Source of the DNA: an uncultured Bacteroidota bacterium
Lineage (GTDB): Bacteria; Bacteroidota; Bacteroidia; Flavobacteriales; Flavobacteriaceae
Assembly (NCBI GenBank): GCA_902544085.1
Contig: CACCAP010000001.1
Location: forward strand, 186,001-250,000
DNA length: 64,000 bases
Direction: 5' to 3'
The position numbers were made by a program, and so were the translations under genes. Within the stretch, counting starts at the first letter, position 1. Each line of letters opens with the position of its first letter. Below are positions 1-10,143 of the stretch, piece after piece. Below the pieces are notes generated by a model, which saw only the letters and a program-made list of their open reading frames with translations, made no database searches and was not told the DNA's origin.

Positions 1-145
1 TTGGAATTAATGGGAATAAAACAACTGTATATAAACCATCAAATTCCTTCTTAGTTTTAATAATTTCAAAATTAAAATCACTAATTGAGTACTTTTCAGA
101 AACATACTCCTGAAGTTTTTGAGTTAAGTATTCTGTTATTATCAT
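1..145 (-). CDS. argS: Arginyl-tRNA synthetase, N-terminal fragment (runs off window edge)
   Basis: The frame is open from an ATG at 145 down to the window edge, giving 48 residues that begin MIITEYLTQKLQEYV and contain KTKKEFDGLYTVVLFPL. The K-x-EF-x-G-x-Y/I-T-V-V-x-FPL pattern is the start of the N-terminal additional domain of Bacteroidota arginyl-tRNA synthetases, which charge tRNA-Arg with arginine in the cytoplasm. The catalytic core lies outside the window. It follows gltA by 9 nt, so co-transcription is likely. Identification rests on a short stretch and is from memory of the family. Confidence 0.72.
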   Translation of the reverse strand, partial: MIITEYLTQKLQEYVSEKYSISDFNFEIIKTKKEFDGLYTVVLFPLIP

Positions 146-154
146 GCTAAGAAT

Positions 155-1435
155 TTATCTTTTATCAATACTGATAAATTCTCTTAATTTTTCTCCAGTA
201 TAAATTTGCCTTGGTCTACCAATTGGTTCTTTTTTTGTTCGCATTTCTCTCCAATGAGCAATCCATCCAGGAAGTCTACCTAATGCAAACATTACAGTAA
301 ACATCTCATTAGGTATGTTAAGTGCCTTGTATATTATTCCAGAATAGAAATCAACATTTGGATACAGTTTTCGATCGATAAAGTATTGATCTTTTGAGGC
401 TTCTATTTCAAGGTTTTTAGCTATATCTAATATAGGATCATTAATGCCTAAGTCATGTAAAACTTCATGTGCAGCTTTTTTTATAATTTTTGCTCTTGGA
501 TCAAAATTTTTATAAACTCTGTGTCCAAACCCCATTAACCTAAATGTATCGTTTTTATCTTTTGCTTTATTAATGTATGCACTTATGTCGCCACCATTAT
601 TTCGAATGGATTCTAACATTTCGAGCACAGCTTGATTTGCACCGCCATGGAGTCTACCCCACAGAGCGGATATTCCAGATGATATAGATGCAAATAATCC
701 AGCTTGAGAGGAACCAACGATTCTCACAGTAGATGTTGAACAATTTTGTTCGTGGTCTGCATGCAAAATCAGCAGTTTATTAATTGCATTTACAACAACT
801 TTATTTTCAACATACTTTTTATTGGGCATTTTGAACATCATCTTTGTAATATTTTCAACGTAACCTTGACTAAAGTCTCCATACTCGAGCGGCAAACCCC
901 TTCTTCGTCTAAACACCCATGCCACAAGAATTGGAATTTTTGCCAAAAGGTTTAAAAACGCATCATACATTTCCTCTTCGTTCGTTACATCGACAGAAGA
1001 GGGATCAAATGCAACAAGTGAGCTAGTTAGGCTAGATAACATTCCCATTGGGTGGGCTGACCTTGGAAAAGTTTCTAATATTTTTTTTACATCTTCATCC
1101 AAAACTGACCTCTCTTGAATATCGACAAGTAATTTTTTATACTGTTTTTTTGTTGGAAGTTCACCATAGATTAGTAGATATGAAACTTCTAAAAAATCTG
1201 CATTGTTAGCCAAATCTTCAATTGAGTAGCCTCTGTATCTTAATATTCCATTATCGCCATCTAGGAAAGTAACCTTACTTTCACATGACCCTGTATTCTT
1301 GAAACCTGGGTCAAGCGTAATAAAGCCACTATCTGTTTTCAATCTGCTTATATCAATACCAATTTCATTTTCTGAACCTACAATGACATCTAATTCAATA
1401 GCTTTTCCTTCAAATGTTAATTTAGCTTTTTTCAT
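155..1435 (-). CDS. gltA: Citrate synthase
   Basis: This enzyme condenses acetyl-CoA with oxaloacetate to citrate at the entry of the TCA cycle. The 426-residue length is normal for the hexameric bacterial type. The catalytic residues are visible: His in LHADHEQN, His in MGFGHRVYK and Asp in PNVDFYSG, plus the C-terminal GRLPGWIAHWREM and IGRPRQIYTG blocks. The N-terminal domain (residues 1-60) is the small beta domain typical of type II enzymes. It lies 30 nt downstream of eno, with a TAACTTTG motif in that gap, so it may be read both from the upstream genes and from its own promoter. Confidence 0.97.
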   Translation of the reverse strand: MKKAKLTFEGKAIELDVIVGSENEIGIDISRLKTDSGFITLDPGFKNTGSCESKVTFLDGDNGILRYRGYSIEDLANNADFLEVSYLLIYGELPTKKQYKKLLVDIQERSVLDEDVKKILETFPRSAHPMGMLSSLTSSLVAFDPSSVDVTNEEEMYDAFLNLLAKIPILVAWVFRRRRGLPLEYGDFSQGYVENITKMMFKMPNKKYVENKVVVNAINKLLILHADHEQNCSTSTVRIVGSSQAGLFASISSGISALWGRLHGGANQAVLEMLESIRNNGGDISAYINKAKDKNDTFRLMGFGHRVYKNFDPRAKIIKKAAHEVLHDLGINDPILDIAKNLEIEASKDQYFIDRKLYPNVDFYSGIIYKALNIPNEMFTVMFALGRLPGWIAHWREMRTKKEPIGRPRQIYTGEKLREFISIDKR

Positions 1436-1439
1436 ATTG

Positions 1440-1447
1440 CAAAGTTA
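1440..1447 (-). promoter_or_regulatory. Possible -7 element (TAACTTTG) for gltA
   Basis: On the minus strand TAACTTTG fits the Bacteroidota -7 consensus TAnnTTTG. It ends only 5 nt before the gltA ATG, so transcription from it would be nearly leaderless, and no TTG is seen at the expected -33 distance. It may be coincidental in AT-rich DNA. Confidence 0.3.
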
Positions 1448-1465
1448 AGAAAAAGGGTGGTTAAA

Positions 1466-2752
1466 TTAAAAACTGAAGGCATCTTTACCTGGGAAAACAG
1501 CATTCTTACCCAACCTTTCTTCGATTCTAAGTAGTTGGTTATACTTAGCCATTCTATCAGATCTAGACATAGAACCAGTTTTGATTTGACGAGTATTTAA
1601 GGCAACTGAAAGATCAGCTATAGTACAGTCTTCAGTTTCACCTGATCTGTGTGACATTACTGTTGAGTAATTATTTTTTTGTGCAAGTTTGACGGCGTTT
1701 ATTGTTTCGGTTAAAGTCCCTATTTGATTAACTTTAACCAGAATAGAATTTGCTATACCATTATCGATTCCATCTTTTAAAATTTTTTCATTTGTAACAA
1801 ATAGGTCATCTCCAACTAACTGACATTTGGCACCTGATTGAACTGTAGATGTCTTCCAACCATCCCAATCGTTTTCATCCATTCCATCTTCAATTGAAAT
1901 AATAGGGTATGAATCTATTAATTTATCTAAGTAGTGAGATTGTTCTGTAGATGTTAACTTCAATGGGTTATTGGGTTGAAAGATAGAATAATCGTACAAA
2001 CCATCTTTATAAAACTCAGATGATGCACAATCTAATGCAAGAAAAACATCAATACCAGGCTTATAACCAGATTTTTCAATTGAATGTAAAATTGTTTCGA
2101 TAGCATCCTCAGTTCCAGACAATTTTGGTGCAAAACCACCTTCATCTCCAACTGATGTACTTAAATTTCTCAATGAAAGAATGGATTTCAAATTATGAAA
2201 TATCTCAGAGGCAATTTTGAGAGAATGTGAGAAAGTATACGCACCTACTGGCATGATCATAAACTCTTGGAAAGCAATCGGAGCATCTGAATGAGAACCA
2301 CCGTTAATAATATTTATCATAGGAACAGGCAATTCACATGCATTACTACCTCCAATGTTCTCATATAAAAATTTGTTTTGTGCATTACTTGATGCTTTCG
2401 CACATGCTAAAGAGACTCCCAAAATAGAGTTAGCACCAAGCTTAGACTTATTATTTGTGCCGTCTAAATCAATCATCAACGTATCAATACCACTTTGATC
2501 ATGAACATCAAATCCAATTAATTTTTTTGAAATTATGTTATTAACATTGGCAACAGCATTTAAAACACCTTTTCCCACATAATCAGACCCACCATCTCTC
2601 AGTTCTATTGCTTCTTTTTTTCCTGTTGATGCACCAGATGGCACAGCAGCTCTTCCTTTGTGATTACTAGATGTGATTACATCAACCTCTACAGTAGGAT
2701 TACCCCTAGAGTCAAAAATTTGTCTTGCTTTAATTTCTTTTATTACTTCCAT
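1466..2752 (-). CDS. eno: Enolase
   Basis: Enolase converts 2-phosphoglycerate to phosphoenolpyruvate in glycolysis and gluconeogenesis. The 428-residue product starts [20 protein letters not shown]. The active-site blocks are intact: DEGGFAP (acid Glu), [23 protein letters not shown] and GDDLFVTN (Mg-binding acids), KVNQIGT (base Lys) and [10 protein letters not shown] longer reading from 2812 adds 20 residues that are only the end of carA in another frame. The ATG at 2752 is therefore chosen; it lies 1 nt after the carA stop, which indicates coupling. The carA-eno-gltA order is familiar from Flavobacteriia. Confidence 0.97.
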   Translation of the reverse strand: MEVIKEIKARQIFDSRGNPTVEVDVITSSNHKGRAAVPSGASTGKKEAIELRDGGSDYVGKGVLNAVANVNNIISKKLIGFDVHDQSGIDTLMIDLDGTNNKSKLGANSILGVSLACAKASSNAQNKFLYENIGGSNACELPVPMINIINGGSHSDAPIAFQEFMIMPVGAYTFSHSLKIASEIFHNLKSILSLRNLSTSVGDEGGFAPKLSGTEDAIETILHSIEKSGYKPGIDVFLALDCASSEFYKDGLYDYSIFQPNNPLKLTSTEQSHYLDKLIDSYPIISIEDGMDENDWDGWKTSTVQSGAKCQLVGDDLFVTNEKILKDGIDNGIANSILVKVNQIGTLTETINAVKLAQKNNYSTVMSHRSGETEDCTIADLSVALNTRQIKTGSMSRSDRMAKYNQLLRIEERLGKNAVFPGKDAFSF

Positions 2753-2753
2753 T

Positions 2754-3857
2754 TTACTTAAACATTGAGACAAAGTCGTCAAATAAATATGATGAGTCAT
2801 GAGGCCCTGCACTTGCCTCAGGATGATATTGAACTGAGAAACATTTTTTATTTTTTATCTTAATTCCTGCTACTGTATTATCATTTAAGTGCATGTGTGT
2901 TACCTCAATATTCTTATTTTTTTCTGCATCTTTTTTATCAATGGCGAATCCATGGTTTTGAGATGTAATCTCACCTTTACCAGTTTTTAAATTTATAACA
3001 GGGTGGTTGATACCTCTGTGGCCATTTTTCATCTTATAAGTTTTTATACCATTTGCTAATGCAATTACCTGATGACCTAGGCATATTCCAAATAGAGGTT
3101 TTCCAGATTTCAAAATTTGTTTTGTGATATTTATAGCATTTTTCAAAGGCTCAGGATCTCCAGGCCCATTAGAAATAAAATATGCATCAGGACCCCAATC
3201 GCTCATTTTTTTAAATGAGGTAGAATGTGGAAACACCTTTAAATAACAATTTCTTTGTGATAGGTTTCTTAAAATATTTCTTTTTACACCTAAATCCAAA
3301 ACAGCAACTTTATATTTTGAAAGTTCATTACCATAAAAATAGGGCTGTTTTGTAGAAACATTTGATGCAAGCTCAAGACCTGCCATTGATGGTATCTCTT
3401 TGAGTTGAGATTTAAGTTTTTCAATATCTGGATTAGATTGAGTACTTATGACAGCATTCATAAAGCCATTGTCTCTGATATAACTAACAAGCGCTCGAGT
3501 GTCAACATCAGATATACATACAATTTTATTTTTCTTTAAAAATTCCTGTAGAGTTGATGTTTCACCGTATCGCGAGTGATAAAAGCTAAAGTTTTTACAT
3601 ATTAACCCAGCTATTTTGACTGAGCCGGATTCGACTTCATTTTTAATAACACCATAATTACCAATATGTGCGTTAGTCATAACCATGATCTGGCCATCGT
3701 AAGAAGGATCAGTAAAAATTTCCTGATAACCAGTCATACCGGTATTGAAACACAATTCGCCAAAAGAAGTGCCCTCAAAACCAATAGATTTACCGAAAAA
3801 AATAGTTCCATCTTCGAGAATTATTAAGGCTTTTTTACGGAACTTATACTTGCTCAA
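2754..3857 (-). CDS. carA: Carbamoyl-phosphate synthase small subunit (glutaminase)
   Basis: CarA hydrolyses glutamine and passes ammonia to CarB for carbamoyl phosphate, the precursor of pyrimidines and arginine. The 367-residue protein has the N-terminal CPSase_sm_chain domain (about 8-140) and a class I glutamine amidotransferase domain (about 182-365) with Cys259 in GICLGHQ and His345/Glu347 in YHPEAS. The start is TTG at 3857. An in-frame stop at 3873-3875 leaves no ATG upstream, and the residues after the TTG match the family start. carB is not in the window. A rho-independent terminator and a -7 element separate it from rplQ. Confidence 0.96.
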   Translation of the reverse strand: MSKYKFRKKALIILEDGTIFFGKSIGFEGTSFGELCFNTGMTGYQEIFTDPSYDGQIMVMTNAHIGNYGVIKNEVESGSVKIAGLICKNFSFYHSRYGETSTLQEFLKKNKIVCISDVDTRALVSYIRDNGFMNAVISTQSNPDIEKLKSQLKEIPSMAGLELASNVSTKQPYFYGNELSKYKVAVLDLGVKRNILRNLSQRNCYLKVFPHSTSFKKMSDWGPDAYFISNGPGDPEPLKNAINITKQILKSGKPLFGICLGHQVIALANGIKTYKMKNGHRGINHPVINLKTGKGEITSQNHGFAIDKKDAEKNKNIEVTHMHLNDNTVAGIKIKNKKCFSVQYHPEASAGPHDSSYLFDDFVSMFK

Positions 3858-3877
3858 CTTAAGAAGTAATGTTTAAC

Positions 3878-3885
3878 CAAAATTA
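3878..3885 (-). promoter_or_regulatory. -7 element (TAATTTTG) for carA-eno-gltA
   Basis: The minus strand reads TAATTTTG, an exact TAnnTTTG match, about 20 nt before the carA TTG start and just past the rplQ terminator. No clear TTTG is seen at -33, where the terminator stem lies. The position between a terminator and a gene start supports it. Confidence 0.5.
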
Positions 3886-3889
3886 ATAT

Positions 3890-3918
3890 AAAAAAAAAGA
3901 TAAACCGAAGTTTATCTT
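3890..3918 (-). terminator. Intrinsic terminator with UUCG tetraloop after rplQ
   Basis: On the minus strand a perfect 9-bp stem AAGATAAAC / GTTTATCTT closes a TTCG loop through C-G, the extra-stable cUUCGg tetraloop, and is followed at once by a run of T. It sits 28 nt downstream of the rplQ stop and ends the long ribosomal-protein transcription unit before the carA promoter. Confidence 0.9.
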
Positions 3919-3945
3919 AAGAAGTTATCAATAATGTGAGAAAAT

Positions 3946-4551
3946 CTAATTCTCTTTTTTCTGTTTACCATCTTCATCATTTAAATCTTCGGATGTATCA
4001 GAATTTTCAGCAGGAGCTTCTTCAGCAGGAGTCTCACCAGCAGGTACTTCTTCAGCAGGTGCTTCTTCAGCAGGAGTCTCACCAGCAGGTGCTTCTTCAG
4101 CAGCATTAGCTAATTCACTCGGTATTTTTTCAGTTGATTTTTTCTTTCTTCTTCTTCTTCTTCTGGATTCAGGTTTAGATTGAGAATACAATTCATTGTA
4201 ATCCACTAGCTCGATCATTGCCATATCAGCATTATCTCCAGATCTATTCCCAAGCTTTATGATTCTAGTGTAACCACCAGGTCTATCTCCAATTTTGACA
4301 GCAACCTCTCTAAATAATTCTGTAACAGCGTATTTATTTCTTAAATATTTGAAAACAATTCTTCTGTTGTGAGTTGAATCGGTTTTAGACTTCGTAATGA
4401 TTGGTTCAATAAAAAGCTTTAATGCTTTTGCCTTTGCCAAGGTTGTATTAATTGATTTGTGTTCAATTAAAGATGAACCCATGTTTGCTAGCATATATTT
4501 TCTATGACCAGTTTTTCTTCCGAGATGTGGATTTTTTTTGCGATGTCTCAT
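3946..4551 (-). CDS. rplQ: 50S ribosomal protein L17 with acidic repeat tail
   Basis: L17 binds 23S rRNA at the base of the large subunit near the exit tunnel. Residues 1-117 are the ordinary L17 fold, beginning [20 protein letters not shown] and ending near [11 protein letters not shown]. The 201-residue protein then carries an extension: a basic stretch ([10 protein letters not shown], about 130-139), a Pro/Ala/Glu repeat (about 150-182) and an acidic end ([13 protein letters not shown]). Bacteroidota L17 proteins often have low-complexity tails, but the repeat is notable. It is the last gene of the 32-gene unit, 8 nt after rpoA. Confidence 0.97.
   Translation of the reverse strand: MRHRKKNPHLGRKTGHRKYMLANMGSSLIEHKSINTTLAKAKALKLFIEPIITKSKTDSTHNRRIVFKYLRNKYAVTELFREVAVKIGDRPGGYTRIIKLGNRSGDNADMAMIELVDYNELYSQSKPESRRRRRRKKKSTEKIPSELANAAEEAPAGETPAEEAPAEEVPAGETPAEEAPAENSDTSEDLNDEDGKQKKEN
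4006..4104 (-). repeat. 45-nt tandem repeat coding for a Pro/Ala/Glu tail of L17
   Basis: The stretch codes for residues 150-182 of L17. The block [13 protein letters not shown] occurs twice with a 45-nt period; the shared gtctcaccagcagg word recurs 45 nt apart on the plus strand. This is imperfect minisatellite-like DNA that could change length by slippage without shifting the frame. Confidence 0.8.
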
Positions 4552-4559
4552 TTAAAAAT

Positions 4560-5552
4560 TTATTCTTTGTCAAGTTTATATTTTGATAAATCCATTCCAA
4601 AACTTAAACCCTTTATAACTACTAATTCTTCCAGTTCTGTCAATGATTTTTTCCCAAAATTTCTAAATTTCATTAAATCTGCTTTATTAAAAGAAACTAA
4701 ATCACCAAGAGTATCAACTTCCGCGGCTTTTAAACAGTTTAGAGCTCTAACTGATAAGTCCATGTCAATTAACCTGGTTTTAAGCAATTGTCGCATGTGT
4801 AACGACTCTTCATCGTAAGTTTCAGATTTTGCAATTTCATCAGCTTCTAAAGTGATTCTTTCATCGGAAAACAACATAAAATGATGAATCAGAACTTTAG
4901 CACCCTCGGTTAAAGCATCTTTAGGCTCAATAGAACCATCTGTAACAATTTCAAAAACTAATTTTTCATAATCTGTTTTCTGTTCAACTCTAAAATCTTC
5001 AATTGAATATTTGACATTTTTAATAGGCGTAAAAACTGCATCCATAAAAATTGTTCCAATTGGTGCACCTAGCTTTTTATTTTCTTCGGATGAAACATAC
5101 CCTCTACCCTTTTCAATATTCAATTCAAAGTTTAACTCTACACTTTTTTCCATATTACAAATAATCAAATCAGGATTTAAGACCTCAAAACCAGATATAA
5201 ATTTTTGAAGATGTCCAGCAGTGAGTTGATCTTGCATTTTTACAGAAACAGAAACATTTTCACTATCAACAGAATCGATTTGTCTTTTCAATCTTAATTG
5301 TTTGAGATTTAAAATAATTTCAGTGACATCCTCAACAATACCAGGTATTGTTGTAAACTCGTGTTCTATATTATCTATTTTCACGGATGTTATTGCAAAC
5401 CCTTCCAAAGAAGATAAAAGAACTCTTCTTAAAGCATTTCCAACTGTTAATCCATATCCTGGTTCGAGTGGTCTAAATTCAAACTTACCTTCATGTTTGT
5501 TTGAATCTATCATTATTACTTTGTCAGGTTTTTGAAATGTAAATATTGCCAT
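4560..5552 (-). CDS. rpoA: DNA-directed RNA polymerase alpha subunit
   Basis: The alpha dimer nucleates assembly of RNA polymerase, and its C-terminal domain contacts UP elements and activators. The 330-residue length is standard. The N-terminal domain (about 1-230) shows [22 protein letters not shown]. After a linker, the C-terminal helix-hairpin-helix domain (about 255-325) shows [20 protein letters not shown] and [13 protein letters not shown]. It lies between rpsD and rplQ as in the classical alpha operon. Confidence 0.99.
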   Translation of the reverse strand: MAIFTFQKPDKVIMIDSNKHEGKFEFRPLEPGYGLTVGNALRRVLLSSLEGFAITSVKIDNIEHEFTTIPGIVEDVTEIILNLKQLRLKRQIDSVDSENVSVSVKMQDQLTAGHLQKFISGFEVLNPDLIICNMEKSVELNFELNIEKGRGYVSSEENKKLGAPIGTIFMDAVFTPIKNVKYSIEDFRVEQKTDYEKLVFEIVTDGSIEPKDALTEGAKVLIHHFMLFSDERITLEADEIAKSETYDEESLHMRQLLKTRLIDMDLSVRALNCLKAAEVDTLGDLVSFNKADLMKFRNFGKKSLTELEELVVIKGLSFGMDLSKYKLDKE

Positions 5553-5563
5553 AATTTATTGTA

Positions 5564-6166
5564 TTATTTAGAATATAATTCTACTATTAATTGTTCCTTT
5601 ATATTTTCTGGTATTTGTTCTCTTTGCGGTAGGGTATTTAAAACACCTTCCATTTTATCAATATTCCAGGTTATCCATTCATGCGTTGTAGTGTTCTGCA
5701 ATGAAGACTCAATTGATGAAAGTGATTTTGATTTTTCTCTCACACCAACCGTTTCAGAGATTTTTATGATTCTGGATGGAATATTGCAGATTTCACCATT
5801 TACCAAAATATGTTGGTGACTAACAAGCTGCCTTGCTGCACTTCTGCTTGGTGCAATTCCCATTCTGTAAACTAAGTTGTCTAATCTGGATTCACAAAGC
5901 TGTAACAAAACTTCACCTGTAATCCCTTTACTTCTACTTGCTTTTTCAAATAAATTTTTAAACTGTTTTTCAAGTATACCATAAAGGTATTTAGCTTTTT
6001 GTTTTTCCATCAACTGAATTGCATACTCAGATTTTTTTTGTCTTCTCTTATTTTGACCGTGATGACCCGGTGGATAATTCTTTTTTTCAAAAGACCTATC
6101 CGGACCGAAAATTGGTTCGCCGAATTTTCTGGAAATTTTTGTTTTAGGTCCTATGTATCTTGCCAT
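5564..6166 (-). CDS. rpsD: 30S ribosomal protein S4
   Basis: S4 is a primary 16S rRNA-binding protein that starts assembly of the 30S body. The 200-residue product has the N-terminal S4 domain and the RNA-binding S4 fold (about 88-150, [24 protein letters not shown]). The N-terminus ([17 protein letters not shown]) lacks the four-cysteine zinc knuckle of some S4 proteins, so it is the zinc-independent form. In many bacteria S4 represses the alpha operon; no such site was identified here. Confidence 0.98.
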   Translation of the reverse strand: MARYIGPKTKISRKFGEPIFGPDRSFEKKNYPPGHHGQNKRRQKKSEYAIQLMEKQKAKYLYGILEKQFKNLFEKASRSKGITGEVLLQLCESRLDNLVYRMGIAPSRSAARQLVSHQHILVNGEICNIPSRIIKISETVGVREKSKSLSSIESSLQNTTTHEWITWNIDKMEGVLNTLPQREQIPENIKEQLIVELYSK

Positions 6167-6177
6167 ATTATATATTT

Positions 6178-6561
6178 TTAAACTCTTCTTCTTTTTGGTG
6201 GTCTACATCCATTATGAGGGATTGGAGTAACGTCAAATATTTCCGTAACCTCAACACCTGCATTGTGAATACTTCGAATCGCAGATTCTCTACCGTTTCC
6301 AGGTCCTTTTACATATACTTTTGCTTTTCTCATTCCAGCCTCATATGCTGACTTAACGGCATCTTCTGCAGCTAATTGTGCTGCATATGGTGTATTCTTT
6401 TTTGACCCTCTGAAACCCATTTTACCTGCAGATGACCATGATACAACTTCACCTTTGTTATTGGTAAATGATATGATTATATTATTAAATGTTGCATTTA
6501 TGTGGATTTCTCCAAAGGACTCTACAACAACTTTTCTTTTCTTATTTGCTCCTTTTGCCAT
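6178..6561 (-). CDS. rpsK: 30S ribosomal protein S11
   Basis: S11 lies on the 30S platform beside the mRNA exit region. The 127-residue product ends with [11 protein letters not shown], the conserved S11 tail, and contains [11 protein letters not shown] and GMGFRGSKK-like blocks ([16 protein letters not shown]). It follows rpsM by 10 nt and precedes rpsD by 11 nt, the usual alpha-operon order. Confidence 0.98.
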   Translation of the reverse strand: MAKGANKKRKVVVESFGEIHINATFNNIIISFTNNKGEVVSWSSAGKMGFRGSKKNTPYAAQLAAEDAVKSAYEAGMRKAKVYVKGPGNGRESAIRSIHNAGVEVTEIFDVTPIPHNGCRPPKRRRV

Positions 6562-6571
6562 AATTAATTTT

Positions 6572-6946
6572 TTACTTAGTTACTTTCTTTTTGTTTGCAA
6601 CTGTTTTTCTTTTACCTTTTCTTGTTCGAGAATTATTTTTTGTCCTTTGCCCTCTTAATGGAAGACCAATTCTGTGTCTAATTCCTCGAAATGAACCAAT
6701 ATCCATCAATCTTTTGATATTAATTTGATTTTCTGCTCTTAACTCACCTTCAATAGTAAGTTTAGAAACTTCCGCTCTAATTTTAGCTGTTTCCTCATCA
6801 CTCCAATCTAATACTTTCTTTTCCTCACTAACACTAGCACTGGTTAGTATTTTTTTTGCTCTGCTTGATCCAATACCGTAAATGTAAGTTAATGCAACTA
6901 CACCTCTTTTTTCTTTTGGAATATCTATACCTGAAATTCTTGCCAT
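6572..6946 (-). CDS. rpsM: 30S ribosomal protein S13
   Basis: S13 sits at the top of the 30S head and bridges to the 50S subunit and tRNA. The 124-residue product begins [20 protein letters not shown] and has the helix-two-turn-helix block [21 protein letters not shown] and a basic tail ([17 protein letters not shown]). It starts 1 nt after the rpmJ stop. Confidence 0.98.
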   Translation of the reverse strand: MARISGIDIPKEKRGVVALTYIYGIGSSRAKKILTSASVSEEKKVLDWSDEETAKIRAEVSKLTIEGELRAENQINIKRLMDIGSFRGIRHRIGLPLRGQRTKNNSRTRKGKRKTVANKKKVTK

Positions 6947-6947
6947 A

Positions 6948-7064
6948 TTAACCTTGTCTTTGTTTAAACCTTGGGTTCTTTTTATTAATTACATATAATC
7001 TTCCCTTTCTTCTTACAATCTTGCATTCAGGACTTCTTTTTTTTATTGATGCTCTTACCTTCAT
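6948..7064 (-). CDS. rpmJ: 50S ribosomal protein L36 (zinc-independent form)
   Basis: This 38-residue reading frame starts with ATG at 7064 and ends with TAA at 6948. It reads [20 protein letters not shown] and ends NPRFKQRQG, the diagnostic L36 end. Of the usual zinc ligands (C-x2-C, C, H) only one Cys remains, so this is the C-minus form common in Bacteroidota. It lies between infA and rpsM, 1 nt from each, as expected for the spc/alpha junction. Confidence 0.96.
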   Translation of the reverse strand: MKVRASIKKRSPECKIVRRKGRLYVINKKNPRFKQRQG

Positions 7065-7065
7065 A

Positions 7066-7281
7066 TTAATATCTAAAAGTTATTCTTGCTTTAGTTAAAT
7101 CATAAGGACTCATTTCCAACTTCACTTTATCTCCAGGCAACAGTTTTATATAAAACATCCTCATTTTTCCTGAAATATGAGCAGTAACTACATGGCCATT
7201 TTGAAGCTCCACTCTGAACATCGCGTTAGAGAGAGCTTCTACGATTACACCATCTTGTTCTATTGCCGCTTGCTTTGCCAT
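7066..7281 (-). CDS. infA: Translation initiation factor IF-1
   Basis: IF-1 occupies the A site of the 30S subunit during initiation. The 71-residue product is one S1/OB-fold domain with the family blocks [24 protein letters not shown] and [21 protein letters not shown]. It lies between secY (2 nt away) and rpmJ, a conserved bacterial arrangement. Confidence 0.98.
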   Translation of the reverse strand: MAKQAAIEQDGVIVEALSNAMFRVELQNGHVVTAHISGKMRMFYIKLLPGDKVKLEMSPYDLTKARITFRY

Positions 7282-7283
7282 AT

Positions 7284-8615
7284 TTATGCTACTCTTCTTG
7301 TTTTACCTGTTTTCATTAGTCCATCATAATGTCTATTTAACAAATAGGCATTTATCTGTTGTATCGTATCAATAGCAACACCAACCATTATCAGCAGAGA
7401 TGTTCCTCCAAAAAATAATGCCCAGCCTTGCTGGATCTGCATTAGAGCAACAATAACTGCTGGTAATACTGAAATTAATGCTAAAAATATTGATCCTGGA
7501 AATGTAATCAACGACATAACTTTATCCAAAAATTCAGATGTTTCTCCACCAGGCTTTATTCCAGGTACAAAACCTCCACTTCTTTTTAAGTCATCAGCCA
7601 TTTTATTAGTGGGTACTGTAATTGCAGTGTAAAAATATGTAAATAAAATAATTAATAAACCAAATAAAATATTGTAAGCCAAACCAAACATATTGGAGAA
7701 TGCTGCTTGCATCCACTGCCCAAAGGATCCACCTATTACTTGACCAAGATAGGCTGGAGCAAACATAATTGCCTGAGCAAAAATTATTGGCATAACCCCA
7801 GAGGCATTTAACCTCAGAGGAATATATTGTCTTTTGGAATATAAACTATTTGATCCTGTAAGAGATCTTCTTGCATATTGAACGGGAATCTGCCTAACTG
7901 CAAGAACCAAAAGTATACAGAGTGCAACAACAATAAACCAAATTAGGACTTCAATCGCAATCATAATCCAACCCCCCGAGCTAGATAGCTGAGAAACTAT
8001 TTCCTGGGTAAAAGACAATGGAAGAGATGCGATTATACCTACTGTAATTAACAATGATATTCCATTACCAATTCCCCTATCGGTTATTTTTTCACCAAGC
8101 CACATTGCAAAAATACATCCAGTAACAAGAATAATTACTGCCGGAATAATGAAGAAAACACCTTTTCCAAGTATAAATGCTGAGTCAGGGACACCTAATG
8201 CGCCCAATCCATAAAGATAAGCGGGTGCTTGAATTATACATATCGCAATTGTTAACCATCTTGTTATCTGAGTAATAGTTTTTCTACCACTTTCACCCTC
8301 TTTTTGCAATTTTTGAAGGTAGGGAACAGCAACCCCCATAAGCTGTACAACAATTGAGGCAGAAATGTATGGCATAATTCCTAAAGCAAAAACTGATGCA
8401 TTTGCAAATGCACCACCAGTAAATGCGTTGAGTAAACCAAGTAAACCACCACCTCCGGCAATCTTAGCATCAGCTATTACGTTATAATCTACACCAGGAA
8501 GAACAACCTGAGCACCTAACCTGTAAATAGCCAAGAAGAAAAGAGTAATCAAGATTCTATTCTTCAATTCATCGATGGCCCAAATATTTTTTAATATTTC
8601 AAAAAATTTTAACAT
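7284..8615 (-). CDS. secY: Protein translocase subunit SecY
   Basis: SecY forms the protein-conducting channel of the inner membrane with SecE and SecG. The 443-residue product has ten hydrophobic segments, the plug/TM2 region (about 55-110, [15 protein letters not shown]) and cytoplasmic loops with the conserved [10 protein letters not shown] and PVQYARR blocks. It begins directly after the rplO stop, as in the standard spc operon. The first loop carries a [16 protein letters not shown] stretch typical of Bacteroidota. Confidence 0.98.
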   Translation of the reverse strand: MLKFFEILKNIWAIDELKNRILITLFFLAIYRLGAQVVLPGVDYNVIADAKIAGGGGLLGLLNAFTGGAFANASVFALGIMPYISASIVVQLMGVAVPYLQKLQKEGESGRKTITQITRWLTIAICIIQAPAYLYGLGALGVPDSAFILGKGVFFIIPAVIILVTGCIFAMWLGEKITDRGIGNGISLLITVGIIASLPLSFTQEIVSQLSSSGGWIMIAIEVLIWFIVVALCILLVLAVRQIPVQYARRSLTGSNSLYSKRQYIPLRLNASGVMPIIFAQAIMFAPAYLGQVIGGSFGQWMQAAFSNMFGLAYNILFGLLIILFTYFYTAITVPTNKMADDLKRSGGFVPGIKPGGETSEFLDKVMSLITFPGSIFLALISVLPAVIVALMQIQQGWALFFGGTSLLIMVGVAIDTIQQINAYLLNRHYDGLMKTGKTRRVA

Positions 8616-9071
8616 CTAAATAATTTTTGTTTCACCTCCTGCTTTTTCAATTGCTTCAACAGCAGACGTGGAAAATTTGTGGGCCTCAACTTTAACAGGT
8701 GAGTTGATTAAGCCATGTCCTAAAACTTTTACTAAGTCATTTTTCTTTACCAAATTATTCGCAATCATAACTTCCAAGTTAATATTCCCATTCTTTATTT
8801 TCTTAGCATTAACTAATTCCTGCAGAGTTTTGATATTTATCGGTTTGTATTCTTTTCTGTTTATATTTTTAAAACCAAACTTAGGGATTCTTCTTTGGAG
8901 TGGCATTTGACCACCTTCAAAACCAATTTTCTTTGAGTAGCCAGATCTAGATTTAGCACCTTTATGACCTCTAGTTGCAGTTCCTCCCTTTCCAGAACCT
9001 TGACCTCTCCCAATTCTTTTGCTCTTTGATTTAATAGATCCTTCTGCAGGTTTTAATTTTGATAAACTCAT
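8616..9071 (-). CDS. rplO: 50S ribosomal protein L15
   Basis: L15 is a late-assembly protein reaching into the large-subunit core. The 151-residue product has the glycine/lysine-rich N-terminal extension (about 15-50, GRGQGSGKGGTATRGHKGAK) and the C-terminal globular domain ending VEAIEKAGGETKII. It directly abuts secY and lies 2 nt after rpmD. Confidence 0.98.
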   Translation of the reverse strand: MSLSKLKPAEGSIKSKSKRIGRGQGSGKGGTATRGHKGAKSRSGYSKKIGFEGGQMPLQRRIPKFGFKNINRKEYKPINIKTLQELVNAKKIKNGNINLEVMIANNLVKKNDLVKVLGHGLINSPVKVEAHKFSTSAVEAIEKAGGETKII

Positions 9072-9073
9072 GA

Positions 9074-9250
9074 CTAATCAATAATCTTTATTAAATGTTC
9101 GACTTTTTTTATCATACCCATTATTGAAGGGTCAGATTTGTGCTCGACAATATGTCCAACTCGTCTCAGACCCAAGGCCTCCAAAGTTTTCTTTTGGTAA
9201 CCTGGCCTTTTAATTTTACTTCTAATTTGTTTAATCTTAATCTTACTCAT
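9074..9250 (-). CDS. rpmD: 50S ribosomal protein L30
   Basis: This 58-residue frame starts with ATG at 9250 and stops with TAG at 9074. It reads MSKIKIKQIRSKIKRPGYQK and continues through TLEALGLRRVGHIVEH, the L30 signature, ending in VEHLIKIID. It fits the normal spc slot between rpsE and rplO. Confidence 0.96.
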   Translation of the reverse strand: MSKIKIKQIRSKIKRPGYQKKTLEALGLRRVGHIVEHKSDPSIMGMIKKVEHLIKIID

Positions 9251-9260
9251 TTAAACAATT

Positions 9261-9779
9261 TTAACCATTGTAAATTTTTTCAAGATCTACTCCTCTTTCC
9301 TGAGCGACCTTATAAGCGTCCCTTAGCTGAAATAATGCGTCAAATGTCGCTTTAACAACATTGTGTGGATTCGAAGATCCCTGAGATTTCGAAAGAACAT
9401 CCTGAATACCAACTGATTCTAAAACAGCCCTGACAGCGCCACCAGCAATAACACCGGTACCCTGTGAAGCAGGTTGAATATAAACTCTTGCTCCACCATG
9501 TTTACCCTTTTGTTCGTGGGGAATAGTCGAACTTGATAATGGAATTTTTACTAAGCTTTTCTTAGCATTTTCAACTGCTTTAGCAATTGCAATGGAAACT
9601 TCCTTGGCTTTACCTAAGCCGTGACCAACAACGCCATCCTCGTTACCAACAACAACAATAGCTGAAAAACCAAAGGCTCTACCACCTTTTGTAACTTTGG
9701 TGACACGTTGAATACTGACAAGTCTGTCTTTTAATTCCAACCCACCTGGCTTAACAAATTCAATATTCTTTTTTTTCAT
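9261..9779 (-). CDS. rpsE: 30S ribosomal protein S5
   Basis: S5 helps keep decoding accurate and forms part of the mRNA entry site. The 172-residue product has the N-terminal double-stranded-RNA-binding fold (about 15-80, [20 protein letters not shown] and [14 protein letters not shown]) and the C-terminal domain ([34 protein letters not shown]). It is in its usual place between rplR and rpmD. Confidence 0.98.
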   Translation of the reverse strand: MKKKNIEFVKPGGLELKDRLVSIQRVTKVTKGGRAFGFSAIVVVGNEDGVVGHGLGKAKEVSIAIAKAVENAKKSLVKIPLSSSTIPHEQKGKHGGARVYIQPASQGTGVIAGGAVRAVLESVGIQDVLSKSQGSSNPHNVVKATFDALFQLRDAYKVAQERGVDLEKIYNG

Positions 9780-9784
9780 TTTTC

Positions 9785-10138
9785 TTATAAATTTAATCCA
9801 GCTTCTCTAGCTCCATCAGCTAATGATTTGACCCGCCCATGGTACAAATAACCATTTCTGTCAAAAGACACAGACTTTATGCCAGCCTTTATAGCTTTAT
9901 TTCCAATTAATACACCAACTTGTTTTGCTATTTTGGTTTTATTGTTAGATGTTAATTTCAAATCTTTATCAGCTGAAGAGGCCGAAACTATAGTTTTCTC
10001 TTCCTTGTCATTAATAATCTGGACATATATTGCTTTATTACTTCTAAATACAGTCATTCGCGGTCTTTCAGATGTGCCAAAAACAACCTTCCTAATTCTC
10101 TTTTTTATTTTATTTCTCTTTTTTGCCTTTGTATTCAT
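9785..10138 (-). CDS. rplR: 50S ribosomal protein L18
   Basis: L18 binds 5S rRNA in the central protuberance. The 117-residue product has a basic N-terminus ([13 protein letters not shown]), the core [19 protein letters not shown] and the C-terminal end [24 protein letters not shown]. It lies 5 nt from both rplF and rpsE. Confidence 0.98.
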   Translation of the reverse strand: MNTKAKKRNKIKKRIRKVVFGTSERPRMTVFRSNKAIYVQIINDKEEKTIVSASSADKDLKLTSNNKTKIAKQVGVLIGNKAIKAGIKSVSFDRNGYLYHGRVKSLADGAREAGLNL

Positions 10139-10143
10139 AATAA

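Noticed and set aside
1466-2812. Longer enolase reading starting at 2812
   Set aside because: The extra 20 residues are the end of carA read in another frame and are absent from enolases; the ATG at 2752 gives the family start.
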